64,000 nucleotides of DNA, taken from Cryptomeria japonica (lineage: Eukaryota; Streptophyta; Pinopsida; Cupressales; Cupressaceae). The DNA lies in assembly GCF_030272615.1 (NCBI RefSeq), contig NC_081405.1, positions 569,593,095-569,657,094 of the forward strand, written 5' to 3'. The translations under genes and the position numbers were made by a program. The notes below the pieces were generated by a model. The model had not been told where the DNA came from. It was given only the letters and a program-made list of their open reading frames with translations, and ran no database searches. Shown here one piece after another: positions 45,825 through 58,930 of the stretch (positions within the stretch are counted from its first letter, which is position 1; every line of letters begins with the position of its first letter).

Positions 45825-46916
45825 TGTTAGGAATCGGGAAGGACAACTGGGACAGGGGGTGAATCAGTTGTCAATAAATTACAACCCAAAACAAATTATT
45901 CCAACTTAAAACTCAATGCGGGTAAAATAGATTAACACTTATATTAATTCTGGTATAAATGAATGCATGAAACATAAAGAGAAACAATATCCACAACACA
46001 TGACACAAATATCTTTACATGGAAACCCTATAAGCGAAAAAACCATAGTGGGAAACCTTACCCTCAATCAGATGATACTACTGCAAATAGTAAGTGAATA
46101 CAATAATGGGGTCTGCACATGTAGAAAGGCCAACCACCTAGAGCTCACTGCTCAATCACAAAATAGGAGTCACACTGACTACAATTTGATGGTTAAATCC
46201 ATTAATAATGTACTGCTTTAGTATAGCATCTGCAATGTTGGATTCAGTACCGGTTTAAGCTCTGACCATGAGTGCCAAACACCTTCATAACCTTTCCTTC
46301 AACCTTCAGATAATATCTACATTATTCACACAAGGATCAACTTATTTTCGCTCTACAATGATCTTCAATAAGATCTTACAATTATTTATACAAAACCTAA
46401 GACCTTATCATAAGGTCAACTGACTAAAGATATTACATTTTAAATCAATTACAAATAAGTCTTGATGTAATACAATATGTCGGGCTCAATACATTTACAC
46501 AATAATCAATCAATAAACCAATTCCAAAACATGTCGTGCTGATCTGGAACATGATATATTGTACCGGTCCATAACCTAAACTTATCTACCAGTAAAGGGA
46601 AATATATGAACACAATTAGTCCAATAAGAAAAACACAAAATCCAAACATTCAATCCATGTCTTCAACATGACCAAATTATCTCCAGATGATAACAAGTCA
46701 TCATCACTGCCGGTGAACCATATAACCTGTCAGTGAAGCATATACCGGTGACTGTGCATAAGCCAATATCCATGTCGGGACCAAAATGTGCCAGTTCAAC
46801 AATAAACCAATATAACCAGTGTGTCAAATCAACAATGTAGACCTCAAAGAATATAAGTGTTGACATCAATGATGAAACCAATGCAACACATGACGAAGTC
46901 ATCCATAATACCAACA
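45825..46916 (-). repeat. 5' LTR of the minus-strand copia element
   Basis: 1092 bp. On the minus strand it starts TGTTGGTATTATGGATGAC and ends CCCGATTCCTAACA. It contains several CCGGT/ACCGG-type boxes (46570, 46709, 46745). The partner LTR is not in the window, since the element is truncated on its 3' side. Confidence 0.8.
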
Positions 46917-48410
46917 AATATGTGTTAATAGAAGACTATATTAGAGAAAGAAGTAGAAGAAAATGAGGACAAGATGGAAATGTTGATTAAGGGATAGAAG
47001 AATTATGTTTCAAAGTTTTGGTTTTCTAATCTTAAAATGAAATACTTATTTTTAACCAATTTTTTAAATGATTTAATATAATGAAATAATAAAGAATTCA
47101 ATCAATTAATAAATTAATAAAAATGCCATAGAAGACATAAGCATTGCATGCAAATTTATTTTATTCTTTTTAAAATCAAAAGAGATGGAATAAACTAGCT
47201 ATTAATTTAACTAGAACCAACCTTTCTTTTATAAAACATTAGATAATGAATAGAACAAAGGTGTTCAATTTAGCTAACTATAATCAAAGATAGAAAAACT
47301 ACTTAGGTTATATTGTAATTGTTTCTAGATTAGATTATGTTAGTGATTTTTTATCAACATTTTGAATCACACTTTGAATCATCATTAGTATGATAATAGA
47401 GATCCCCAAGTATATGGATTATGGAGGGGGATCCAAAATGTCGATGAAAAAAATTAATAACACAATCTAATCTAGAAGCAATTACAATTCTTACTATGGA
47501 TTGCGGAAACTCGATATCACTAACTAGGATTTTATTCTTTTGTTGCAATGAAGAATGATTGATTAATTGATATTTTGTCTAATTAGGCCATTAAGCATGC
47601 ATGAATGACAATAAAAACTAATAAAATAAAATTAAAAAAATATAGGAGGTAACATAAAGTACCAAAAATATAGACACATAGCTGAAAAATGAGGGTTTTG
47701 TGCTAGACTAAAGTGTTGGGTTCCCCTATCCTAGAGTTTCATATGTTAAAGAAAATGTCAAAATCTATAAAAAGAAAACTCAAAACTCTTGTCTCCTAAA
47801 AATATAATTGAAATAGGTGAGTCTAAGTCGTAAGGTGCCCCTATCTAGGATTTTTTCTCCTAAATTTGCAATGATATCAATCTCTGTCTTTATAAATACC
47901 ATATTCGTGAACCTTAGCACTATCATAGAGTTTTGGATCTCTACCTACACAAGCACAAAGGGAGGAAAAATGATTGTGGCTATATAGGATCTTATCATAG
48001 TCAACCCATTGTTGTGTTATTCTTACCTCAATGAATAGTCAAATAGATGTTGAAATAAAGTGTGTACTCTAAACCTTATGTAAAATATTGTAGCAACTAT
48101 TGATATGCATAAAACATAAAATTAAACCCTATTCAAGTGTATTAGAGTGTATCCCTATATGAATGAACCAAAAGTGGTGTATAAACCAACTAAAGAGTGC
48201 ATAAATTCATAAAGGACCACAAATATAATAATAAATTCTAGATTTGAAGATTAAAACTTAGAAATGTAAGGACAATATAAATTCATACCAAATCATTGAG
48301 GATAGATACAATTTAATCAACAATCATTAATCCTTATCATCATCCAACATCCCTTGACAATTAAATCATCTTTCAATAATGTTGAAAACTTGATATTTTA
48401 GATAATGTTT
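46917..48410. other. AT-rich stretch with one hairpin repeat
   Basis: No coding frame. Apart from the 47312-47488 inverted repeat, nothing recognisable. 47640-47890 may be leader or LTR debris of an unknown retrotransposon. Confidence 0.5.
47312..47488. repeat. Inverted repeat with 57-bp arms
   Basis: ATTGTAATTGTTTCTAGATT at the left pairs with AATCTAGAAGCAATTACAAT at the right. Pairing continues through TTATCAACATTTTGAATC versus ATCCAAAATGTCGATGAA. The spacer is about 62 bases. It is MITE-like or a former foldback; no target duplication is evident. Confidence 0.75.
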
Positions 48411-48676
48411 TAGATTTGTAGAGTTGAGTCATCAATTTCATATAGCTTTGTTGTCATTTCAGTCATTAGTTTATATGAGAAAATATGTTGGCTTATATAT
48501 GACTCACAAGGCTTATTTTTGATAAAAATATGAAAGACAATAATCAAATATAAAATCAAGACAAAATTATACAATGTTAAGACCGACACATGAAATATTT
48601 GAATTTTAAAATATTTTGGCAAGACTAAGGAGTTGGGCAGCCTAGTAAAACCAAAATGGGTACTCTAAAAGGGGGA
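48411..48676 (+). other. 3' end of an LTR element internal region with polypurine tract
   Basis: GGAGTTGGGCAGCCTAGTAA..GGGTACTCTAAAAGGGGGA leads directly into an LTR start. AAAAGGGGGA (48667-48676) is a good polypurine tract. No coding frame remains. Confidence 0.65.
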
Positions 48677-49407
48677 TGTGAGAATATAGACTTGTGATAT
48701 TAGATCTTGTCTTAATTTTAGTTTCTGACAATGAATACAGTACAAAATAAAATGACAAAAATTTAAAATAGAATTGGATACATCTCTCTGAGTTGGTGAT
48801 GAAGTCAAGGCTATAAATGGTCCTAAAATAATCTAGGGTAATGGACACTAAACCAAGTGATAAGGAGAGTGTGAATTTGGGATCATAATTAAGGATCACA
48901 ATTTATGACAATTTAGTTACTTAATTAAGGATCATAATTAGGGATCAGAGTTATGAAAGAAGAGCAAATTGCCACTAACAAAATGTGAGTTTATATAAAT
49001 AAGGATATATTTAAAGGAAATTTATTGAAACTAGATTAGGTTTTAAGAACATAGGACAATGAGGGAAACATTGTCTTGTTAGTGTAATCGGGTCTTTGCT
49101 TGATTAATTAAACAACATTTGTTTAATTCTTTAAGTTCCCTCTAATCTATTTTTACACTTAAGCTAACATTAGGTGCATAATAATTAATTCTTTTATTAA
49201 TTATTATGTGAAAGCCTAGGTTTTCCCTTTTAGGGTTTCTTCACCTATTAGAGGTTATTTTTCTTTTCCTTGTTTGATTATTTTTTAGCATACTTTTTGT
49301 GTATAGTTTTTTTTCTGTTATTTTCCTCCTTCCTTCTCCTTGTAATAGGTTATTTAGCTTGCAAAGATCTTTACGCTCCTATGGTGTTGTATTTATCAAC
49401 TCTCACA
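48677..49407 (+). repeat. LTR bordered by a polypurine tract and a primer-binding site
   Basis: 731 bp with perfect short inverted ends TGTGAGA..TCTCACA. It lies between a polypurine tract on its left and TGGTATCAAAGC (49408-49419) on its right. A normal 5' LTR has no tract before it and a normal 3' LTR has no primer site after it. This is therefore best read as the middle LTR of a tandem LTR-internal-LTR-internal arrangement. Confidence 0.75.
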
Positions 49408-49419
49408 TGGTATCAAAGC
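49408..49419 (+). other. Primer-binding site after the 48677-49407 LTR
   Basis: TGGTATCAAAGC directly abuts the CA end of the LTR. It matches the initiator Met-tRNA 3' end with the common A variant. Confidence 0.8.
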
Positions 49420-52400
49420 TTCAGATCTGCAACTATCTGTTCTTTTTTTGAGAACTTTTGAATTAGAAGCAGATTTGGGGTTTCAGGAAGTTTTTTTATG
49501 CACTTAGGGATAGGCTTTTTTTTGAGTTCTTTGGGCCTAAACAGACCTCACCATCATTCTCAGAAGGCCAAAAAACCCCTATAGTCATATAAAACTTGCC
49601 TAGTTTTGACTCCTGAGCATCTGGGGGTAATTTTTCTTCAGTACCAGGCCGTACGGCCCTGGCATGCTGTTTGAGAAAAAATTTCAAATAAATAATTTTG
49701 AAATTTTTACGGCATGCAGGCCGATTTTTTTTTTTTGAAAAAAAATATAAATAAATAAATCAAAAATCAAAACTTATTGAAAAAAGGCCGAGAAGGTGTT
49801 GAGTTCAAGGATCGCCAAGAAGAGAAGGCATCAAACCTATTGAGAGAACCTAATCAAATGGCAATCTATGGATGATTTTGAAGCTACATGGGTGCTTGAG
49901 ATATAGTTTAAGAAGCTAGGCACTGATCAGAAACTGATTCCCAAGGAGGGGACATGATTTTCTTTTGTTTGGGAGAATGGTGTAGGAGCACCTAGGACTT
50001 AGGCTAGTAGTCTTTTCTCAATTTTGGCTTGTACTGACCCTAGCCAAGTGAAGTAGTGAATAAGGACTCCAGGAGGGTCCAAGAGTGAGTGTGATGAGTC
50101 AATGTAGGCCTAGTAGAGTTAGTTTCTTCCTAGGTTTGTATTTTGTGCTAATAGTGGTTTGAGTAGGTAGTTGACCTTCTTCATGGTCAAAAGTGTCAAA
50201 ACTTGGTATAGGAATTAGGGAGGGTTACATTAGTCTTAGAAATGTTTTAAAATTCATGTGTGATGACTTAGAATAGGCCTCATAGGTTGAGAAGGCCAAA
50301 AGGTGGAAAAGTGCAAAGTTGTAAAAAGTTGTCATGGCAACTTTTGTCCTAAATTGGTTAGCAATGGAGTTAGGGAATTATCCAATACCATAGGATGAAT
50401 CCACATGTGGGGAATACTATAAAAACCCTCTCTTGCATGGTTACCAAGGTTGGAGCTATTGTTTTGTAAGATCAACAATCTAAAACTACTCATTTTCAGA
50501 CTAGTTGGCACCATTTTGGCTTGTTTTGTTTATTTTGTAAATGCAAATAGATTGAATCCATTGATCCTGTAATGGATTGAGTTTCTTTGGTGTGTTACAG
50601 AGTTTTTAGTTCCATTTAAATCTTTGTAGATAGTTTGTATTAGTGTTTTCTTGCTTTGGTTTGTAAACAACCAGTTTTGTCTAGTATATAGGAGTTTTAT
50701 ATAAAATGGTTGCCCCATGAATTCCACACGTGCTACCATCACGACATGTTGGGACATGAACGGAAACCACTTGTATAGTGTACATATGTAGGGACAACTT
50801 CTGGAGATGACATTTGATATGACTGTCACATTGTTCTAGGCGAGTCCAAGAGCAACCCAACTAGAGGAGACAGGGTGAAATTGAAGTGCAAAGTGTAGGG
50901 ATGAATGCCAAACCACCATCTAAGATTTTGGAGGGGTCCATGAAGTTAGTACAGAGTTTCCAATGCAAGGGGAAGTCTTGACAAATTAATTTGTTGCCCA
51001 AACACCAACTTGACCAGTCACTATCGGTTAGAAGGCATAGAAACCCTTCAAAACCCTCATTTTTGGGTTAGGACATTGTACGGTGGAGTAAGGAACCAAA
51101 ACCACAAAAATCACTTGAGGTTCGATGAATCATTGAAGAAAATCGAAACTTGTTGTGGGGTCTTTTGGACTATTTTCCTCCAAGCCCTAGAAAACTAGAT
51201 TTTGGAGGCCTAATTGGGGCTCTTTCCTTGTAGCCCTTTTCTAGGCAAAATATTGAAATCGGTAAGAAAGCTAATAATTGAAAACCTCAAATGGACCCAA
51301 AATGAATTCAAAACATGTTAGTAGCCACCTCCACACCTCTACATCAACTCACAACAATAGGAGGTCAATTTGACAAGTTGAGGCCAAGACATCCATAATG
51401 AGCACGTGCGAAGCATTGTGAATTGGTAGGGTTCCTAGCTAAGACACTTGAAGAAAACACCTTGAAGTGGATAAGAAGAAATCCCTAGAAGATATTGAGA
51501 AGGAATTGGAGGTCTAGAGTGCAACTAGGCCTAGAGAATTGTTGGAATTGAGCAACACCAACTAGGTGAAGTGTTAGCAAACTAGGTGAACCCCATCACT
51601 CCTACCCTTGTGGAGTGTCATTTCTTCTAGACATTTAGTTTAAATATAAGACATAACCATTTAGATGTTCATATTCTAGGTATCAAAGGATAGCAATTCT
51701 TCACTGTTTTTCAAGTTGTCAGGTTAAAGAGTTATCTTTTGAACTATGACTATCTTGCCAAGCCAATGTTTTACCAAAGAACCAAAGAAATGTGGTGCAT
51801 TGAAATGATATATTATGCCATTATTCAATCGATAAATCTCCCTAGATTAAATTTTAGGGATGCATTTCCAAATTGCAACAACAAATAAATGTATAAATAG
51901 GGTCTTATAGATGAGGAATATTAAATTTATAAGTGATAAAATGGGAAGGGAAATCGAATCTATGAATGGGAGTGGGGTAGGCATGTGACAATGATCTAAG
52001 AGAGTCAATCAGAATGATCAATCTATTGTACTAGGCCCTAGGGTATAGAGGTGTACATTATGATAAATATGAGAATGATCTAGTCTATCAATTTTGATGT
52101 CCATAGTAGATTTGTAATTTTACCAAGTAAACCACTCTTGTTGGTACTTAAGAAAATTACTATAAAAAGGTTTTTCCATGTGACAAAAATAATGACAAAC
52201 ATACAAGGAGCGACACTCTTCATGAGACCATTTGAATTAACTAAGTCACTTGTAATCTTTATGGTGTTCTACATGATTGAAGAACCCCACATAGAATCAT
52301 TATCATCTAAAAGGAGATTCAAGTTCATCCATTCACAAAGAGGTGTATAATTCTTAGAACCATTTGAGGCATATCTAGTACAACAGACTAGATTATGTGT

Positions 52401-53282
52401 ATGGATAAATATCATTGCCCATATATAACAAGAAGTAAAGTTTTTCATTTAGAAATTATGTGTTAAGTTAATAAGAAGCTTAAATAAAATGGCTTCTTTC
52501 TAAATAAATTGTAAGGCACACTCTAGCAATGCATTGCTTAGCTTAACTTCCTCAAGGGAGGTGACATCGCACTGCCACTTAACCAAGGTACAAATCGCAC
52601 TATATTTTCTTTCTAAGAGAGATAATCTTCACACGATAGTGTAATTCATGGTCAATATGGTGTTCAAATTTATATCTAAAGTGAAAGTCATGTAGAGATT
52701 AAAAAGAACTAATGCCAAATTAGAGTCTTCATTATTATCCAATCTAATGTGGCGAGAGGGAGTTTTGGATGGGATTGGGGGAGGGAAGGGAAGAAGAAGA
52801 ATAGAGGGCTTGTAAAAGAGAGATTGAGTTTTAAGGAGCAGCCATGGTTAGGGGAGAGGATATGGGAATTAGAAGGGAATTAGTATGGTACTTTCTTTTT
52901 TTGAGAAAACTCCACTCAACAACCATTGTAAGATGAAGAATTGACTTAGAAAAAGGGAAAAAGGAAGTCAATGAAGAAATACAATTAAAAACAAGAACCA
53001 AGAAGAGTTATTCAACATTAAATTTAAGACTTGTTGAGCTATTGTAATGTAATATCTTTCTTACTTTGACATATGTTATTTCTCATCTTCCTTATTTTAT
53101 TATTGGCTTTTATTTTTAAAAAAATCAAACTTGAACAAACAAGCTTACTATATTCAGACACCAAGCTTACCATATTTAGACTCTAGGTAAGTGAGAGGGA
53201 TACTATATTTAGGCTCTAGGTAAGTGAGAAGGATCCGAATTCTACTCAACCCCTTAGCACATGAAATTTTTTTTTTATAAAG
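49420..53282. other. Long non-coding stretch, probably retrotransposon leader and LTR debris
   Basis: No frame above background on either strand. At 50419 ACTATAAAAACCCTCTCTTG looks like a TATA box and start region of an unrecognised LTR. At 53150-53232 a TATTTAGRCTCTAGGTAAGT unit is repeated twice in tandem. I recognise nothing else. Confidence 0.45.
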
Positions 53283-53879
53283 CACGCTCTTCGTTCCACA
53301 CTTTGCTTGAACGAGAAATGATTTAAACCGTTGGTTTGACATGAAAACAACCCGTGTGATAAAGCTAACAATTTCATGGCTTACGTTTGAATGGAGGAAA
53401 CTTACGTAATATGTCCAAAGCTAACAATTTCATGGCTTACGAGAACAAAGAAAAAACAAAGACCAAATCTGCCGATTCATTACATGTCATAAGGAAAGAG
53501 GCCCAATTTTTCAAAATAGTCGACATACTTATCAACTGTACGATCTTCCACCACTACCAGAGCTTAACGAGTCTTTCTCCCTAACATTGGCTCATAATCT
53601 ACATTTTCTACATTTTGAATCAAGTTACCCATAGGGAATATTCATTGTGCATGTCCCTATCAAATAAAAAGTATATTAAAAATTGTTTTCAACTACATCA
53701 TGGACCTTATCAATAATAGTGCAATCTTTTGGAAATATTGCTATTTGGTTTGTTTATTAGTATCACAAGATAGTAATATTGTTATTGATTGTTGTCTTTT
53801 AACAATTAAAATATGGGATTTGTGGCTATACAATTAATTGAAATAAGTGTTCATGATCAATTTTTAACAAACTGTCATC
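53283..53879 (+). repeat. Direct repeat of about 0.6 kb, copy 1
   Basis: From CACGCTCTTCGTTC to AACTGTCATC it aligns in the same orientation with 62534-63168. Shared landmarks: ACAACCCGTGTGATAAAGCT, TACATGTCATAAGGAAAGAG, GATCTTCCACCACTACC, ACTACATCATGGACC. No coding frame. It could be an LTR of a decayed element that also contains the gag relic, or a segmental duplication. Confidence 0.8.
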
Positions 53880-55805
53880 TTAGGATCTAGTAAAAAAAAA
53901 TGTATTAGGAAGCCTAAACTCAAGTCTGCCCAAAACTCTCTAGAAACCCCTACACATAAAGCCATGGAGTCTCATATGGTGGAAATAAAGTGGAAGAATC
54001 CCTCACCCAACAAGAAGGTGAAACTCATGGCCAAGAGGGCTAAACTCACTATCGATGAAGTGGGTCATGAGGATGAAGCGACTGACGAAACTCACTATCC
54101 ATGAAGTGGGTTATGTTTTGATTCTAGTAGTTTGTGATTATTGTGCTTTTAATGTGCTGCTACTAGTCTTTTGGTTTTCCGTATGCCCCCTAGGCTATTG
54201 TATTTTGGGATAGCACTCATATTTTGCTTCTTTTAGTATAAAAACCAAACTGTCATTGTTGCTTGTTAAAAGATTTGACATATCAATTTTTTACAACTAA
54301 TCATAACCAACCAACACAAACATTAGCTACTAATGTGTTTGTGATTAGTTCTCAACAAACTGCACTTATTGCTAGTCATATAGATACAACCGATAGTAAA
54401 TCAAACAACAACTACTACAAATCAAATAGATACAACTAATCTTTTTCACAATCTTCATTTGATGCGGTCTAATTTAGCAATTAGATATTACATAATAGGA
54501 ATCATAGCCCAGTTTAAATGGTTTCATGGAGCAGTATCATTTACCTTAGTATACTAATTTTGTAGCTAGGAAACTAGAGGTCTAGGGTATTGAGTTCGAT
54601 AGATACCCAAAGCTTTGTATTTTGTAATATCATGCACAGAAACATCATTGTGGGAAACCGTAGGAAGTTATGAGCTTCATGATGATTCAACTTTTCATCA
54701 TATGAAAAAAAGAAAACAAAAAGCAAATATGTCCAAGAACAATGTTTTAGTCATGGCACGACTTGAGGCAAATGCACTTTAGAAATGCACTTTAGAATAG
54801 CTGCAATATGAATTTATGCAAGGTATTATGTCATATTTCTTCATTGTAATGCATGTTGGCCTGTTGTAATTGTTCATAGTTTGCAAGTGTTTTGTTGTGT
54901 CTCTTCAACCAGAGTCACTTACTGACCCATTGCATTTGTTTCTTGATTTGTAGGATCTTTCTGCTAGTAATATGTTCTAGTTTATTGTATTTTGTATTTA
55001 ACTACAACTGAGATAGTTGTCGTTCTTTGTAATTCTACTTTAATTCAATATTAAAAAAAATAAACATCTGCACAATCATTATATGTCACAGAAACAAGGC
55101 TATAGCTATTCTGGTTACTTTCGTGTTTCGGAACTAGATTAGATGCCTCCATTAAAAAATGAATAAATATGGATTTTTTTCAACTATTGGGTATTGTTTG
55201 AAGAGTTTGCATTTGATATTGTTGTCAATTGTGCCTCCTCTTCTTTTAAACAAGCAATATATGGGATTTGTTGTATGCATGCATATCTTTAAAATGTGAA
55301 GGCAGGGTGTATGCAAATACTTGCAAGTTAAAAGACTCTTGAAACAGTTGTTGCTCTTTGATGTATAAGACCTTGTGATCTTTGTGTATTGTTAAGGCTC
55401 ATGTGATCTTTAGTGGAATTTGATAACTACTTTCATTATTTAGAGAATGAAAGTCAAGGTAATGATAACTAGTTTCATTATTTAGAGAATAAAATTCACC
55501 TTGAAAATCCATCAAAGAGTAATTTTTCCTCATACATTATATTGTTTAATGAGGTGATCAGTCTCCTCCACTAAAAGATTTTAAAATAGATCAATCTAAT
55601 TAATCTTTATGTGTGCGAAAGTTTAAGCAAAAGATATAAAAACAATGAGACAAATTTTGGAATCCTACAAAAAAATATATAACTGCATCCGAGAAGATAG
55701 ATAACAAAGAACATTTACCACAAAAACCCCATTAAAGCTACCCTCAATCTTACAAACTTGGCAAAATTTGAAGGATGGGTGCACTAGAAAGTTTAGCTTG
55801 ACATT
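53880..55805. other. Mostly unrecognised, possible LINE 3' tails
   Basis: 53895-54105 has an open frame with KPLKSAQN-like basic sequence ending in TDET, but no recognisable domain. 54890-55070 ends TTTAATTCAATATTAAAAAA, which looks like a plant LINE 3' end. A CATTATTTAGAGAATGAAA segment is duplicated at about 55433 and 55474. Confidence 0.35.
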
Positions 55806-56153
55806 TTTATAATAATAAATTATCAAATTTTATGATAATTATTACACAAAGAGTCAAATGTCAGCTCCCCAATTTCCTTTACAACATATTGTAAAGCAAT
55901 TCATGAGTCAAAATGTTACAACATGGTATAATCCTCCACTATGATAAACAAATACCAATAACATTGGCCAATGTCATAAATAATTTATTTTTACTTTTGT
56001 TAATAAATCACATAAATATAAAAAATAGATTGTAGTAACAAACAAATCAATTAAACTAAATTAAATTAAAGATTTGTTTTTCAAAAAATAAAATATTAAA
56101 AATTAAAATTGAATAATAAAAGTTAAAACTATATAACACTCTAAGACAATAAA
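55806..56153 (-). repeat. 348-bp dispersed repeat, copy B (SINE-free)
   Basis: Reverse complement of 33306-33893 without the SINE. It shows the unoccupied site as AAGTAAAAATAAATT in reverse complement (about 55982-55996). Confidence 0.9.
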
Positions 56154-57109
56154 AAATTACTAAACGACCTTTCATTCACATTACCTAATATCCACTAATC
56201 ATCTTTTTTTCACTTATAGAGCACACTTTAATCCATTGCACAAATTAAATATTCAAATAAAAAAATAGAAATATTTCCTACCATTCATCTTCCAATATTC
56301 TATAATAGAAACATGCTTAGTGATTGCTTGGAGGAGATGTGATGTTTTGGTGAAGTGATAAATAATGAATTGCAGGGTTCCACGCACCACTAAACGTTAA
56401 ATCAGTGTGCTGGAAATTAAATGCAAAATCTTTTTTCGCAGGAAAATCAGAGTGGTCACATCGAAATCCATATGATAATGGATTCCACGACAATGCGACG
56501 GTGTATATACGAGGGAAGACAAACAATAGTGGAAATTAAAATTGAAAACATGTATGTTTAATTGGAAATGAAGTGTGGGCCCGGATTGGTGCAGAAAACT
56601 GTTAGAGTCACATTCGATTAGGACATGTCTATTCTGGTTCCAAAACGGTAGTACGGATTGATTAACACGTGTGTTAGTCGTGCATTTTATACCATCGATT
56701 TTTCAATAAACGGTTTCGATTGACTAACATGTCACTATCATGCTATACGAAAGGTTCATTTTGGAGCCAGAATAGCTTCGGCCATTCCATTACGTTACGT
56801 ACAAATTTCCATCAAGTATACTCTATGCTTCACTTTTTTGTGCGGCTTCTATGAAATTTGTCAACAACGAAAAGTATGGAGAATTGACAGACGATATAAT
56901 TTCAATCGAGTTTTCAATCATTCATTTTGAAAAGTTAACTTGTTCATTTCATATATAGAGACACCTTCGATGTAATTAACATCATTTTTACGTGAAAAAA
57001 ATTTAAATAACTGTGAGGTAGTGACTACTATTGGTTTTTTAGTATTTAATTAAATAAATTATTAAATTGTTTTAATCATAATTATTACTCAATTTTATTA
57101 TCATTTAAA
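56154..57109. other. Non-coding stretch, no feature recognised
   Basis: 56380-56840 is less AT-rich than its surroundings. The motif CACGTGTGTTAGTC/GACTAACATG is near 56668 and 56720, and GGTTCATTTTGGAGCCAGAATAG (56753) is inverted relative to CTATTCTGGTTCCAAAACG (56628), so a loose inverted repeat exists. A 69-codon minus-strand frame here has no recognisable domain. Confidence 0.4.
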
Positions 57110-58930
57110 GAATAATGAAGACATCAAGGAAAAATTTAAGAGACGGTTCTCTCCCCAGACCTACAAAGAAAAAGCATAGAGGGAAATCAAAATTTAAAAT
57201 CTAACCTTGGGAACTTGGATCTAGAAGAAGGGGAATGGATAGAAATGAAAACAATGTAATCTAATCTAGGAAAAGATAAAATTCTCACAAATTAAGTTAG
57301 GAAGAGCTTACCTTTCTTAAAAATGAAGCTAAAGCCATTTGAAAAGGAAATAGATAGAATATCGGTAGTTAAGTGAGAAGAGCTTAACCAACATAATTTT
57401 GACAATAGAGGAAACAAAAAGGAAAGGAAAGAGAAAATCAAGAAATTTTCTCATGAGTCTACTCAAAAGGAGGATCAAATAGAACAAGAAAGAAAAATAA
57501 AAAATTGAAGAAGTTGGGGGCATTCAAGACAAAGGAGAGAATAACATGAAATCAACATACCTGGAATTAGAAGCGGTAAATGAACTCATAATTTCACAAA
57601 CCCTACAGTAACAAGTTGAGGAAACTACTAAGGAGAAACAAAAAGTGATTATGCAAAGTATGGATTTGGATGAATTGGAAGAAGAAAACTAGGAAGCTTT
57701 GTTTGGTGTCAAAGACCTTCAAGAGGAGATGGAAGAAGAGGAAGAAAATAGGAGAGGTCTTTTAAAAAATATAGCAAATAGAAGAAAACTAGATTGTGAC
57801 ATAACATCAGGCAAGAGGAAAGGTAGAAAATCCTTATGGAGCTAAGATCTAAAGATGGAGAGGCAGAGGATCAAGCCAAAATTACAATACTTTTGAAACC
57901 AGAGATGGGTATCACCCTTCCCTAGGGGCCGCGATTCGCCTAACGTGGAATGTTAGGGGCTTAAATGCTCCTAACAAGTAACAATTTCTTAAGCGTTGGA
58001 TCTTTGCATCAAAAGAAGACATCATGTTTCTACAAGAGATTAAATTAACCGATGATGAAAGGAACCTTCTCCTCAAGAAACATGATAATTAAAAATCAAC
58101 ATGGGTCCAATCAAAAGGAGCCTCAAGGGGGCTTGCAATTCTTTGGAAATTAGGGGGGTTTCCTATGATAAAATGGCAGATGGGAAGAACTGGATTTGAG
58201 GGAGAATGAAAATCTTGTCCTTCAACCTAATTTTCACATTAATGATTGTATATGGGCCAATCTCCAACATTATAAAGAAGGAAGTATGGGAGGAGTTGGA
58301 AAATTTCCTTTATGCCTATCCTTCTCCTCACAATATTATTAGAGGGGATTTCAATGTTGTACTCTATTTAGCAAATAAAATAGATGGAATATAGAGAATC
58401 AATGAATCACAATTGAACTTTAAGGGATGGGTAAATAGAAACTACTTGTTAGAAATTGAATTAGGAAAGGGTATATATAATTGGAACAAAAGGCATCAAG
58501 GATTTAGTCATATTGCTAATAAGTTGAATGGGTTTTTCTTCCAAGGGACATTTATACATTTCCCTTTGGTCTTAAAGCCTCTATCACGCCATGTTCTTAG
58601 TCTAATCATTTCCCAGTTTAGTTAATGATATAAAGGGGATATGAAACTAGTATCTTATCCCTTTAAATTTGAAACTATGTGAATGAGAGACATATATTTT
58701 TTCAATAACATGGAGAATTGGTGGAAGGAAGAGCAATTATTTGGCTCCAAACTCTTTTCCTTTGTAGCAAAGTTCAATCCATCAAGTAGAAACTTATCAA
58801 ATGAAACATAGAGAATTTCAAGAATTTTTTTCCATCAAAGAAGGGATTAGAAGAGGAAATGGAACGGAGAGAATTTAAAGGATATTTGAAAATAACATTC
58901 CAAAAAGGATTGAACATTTATGACAATAAG
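57110..58930 (+). pseudogene. LINE fragment: end of ORF1 and ORF2 endonuclease
   Basis: 57110-57900 is Lys/Glu-rich and probably the end of ORF1 or the start of ORF2. From 57939 the AP-like endonuclease is clear: LTWNVRGLNAPNK, EDIMFLQEIKLTDDERN, SKGASRGLAILW, VYGPISNIIKKEVWEELENF, IIRGDFNVVLYLANKIDG and NFKGWVNRNYLLEIELGKG..YNWNKR. The endonuclease nicks target DNA to prime reverse transcription. Several stops (57978, 58090, 58187, 58395) and one or two shifts kill it. The relic stops near 58930 before the reverse transcriptase. Confidence 0.85.

Noticed and set aside
56317-56526. 69-codon minus-strand frame
   Set aside because: No recognisable domain and no supporting context; length is within chance for this stretch.
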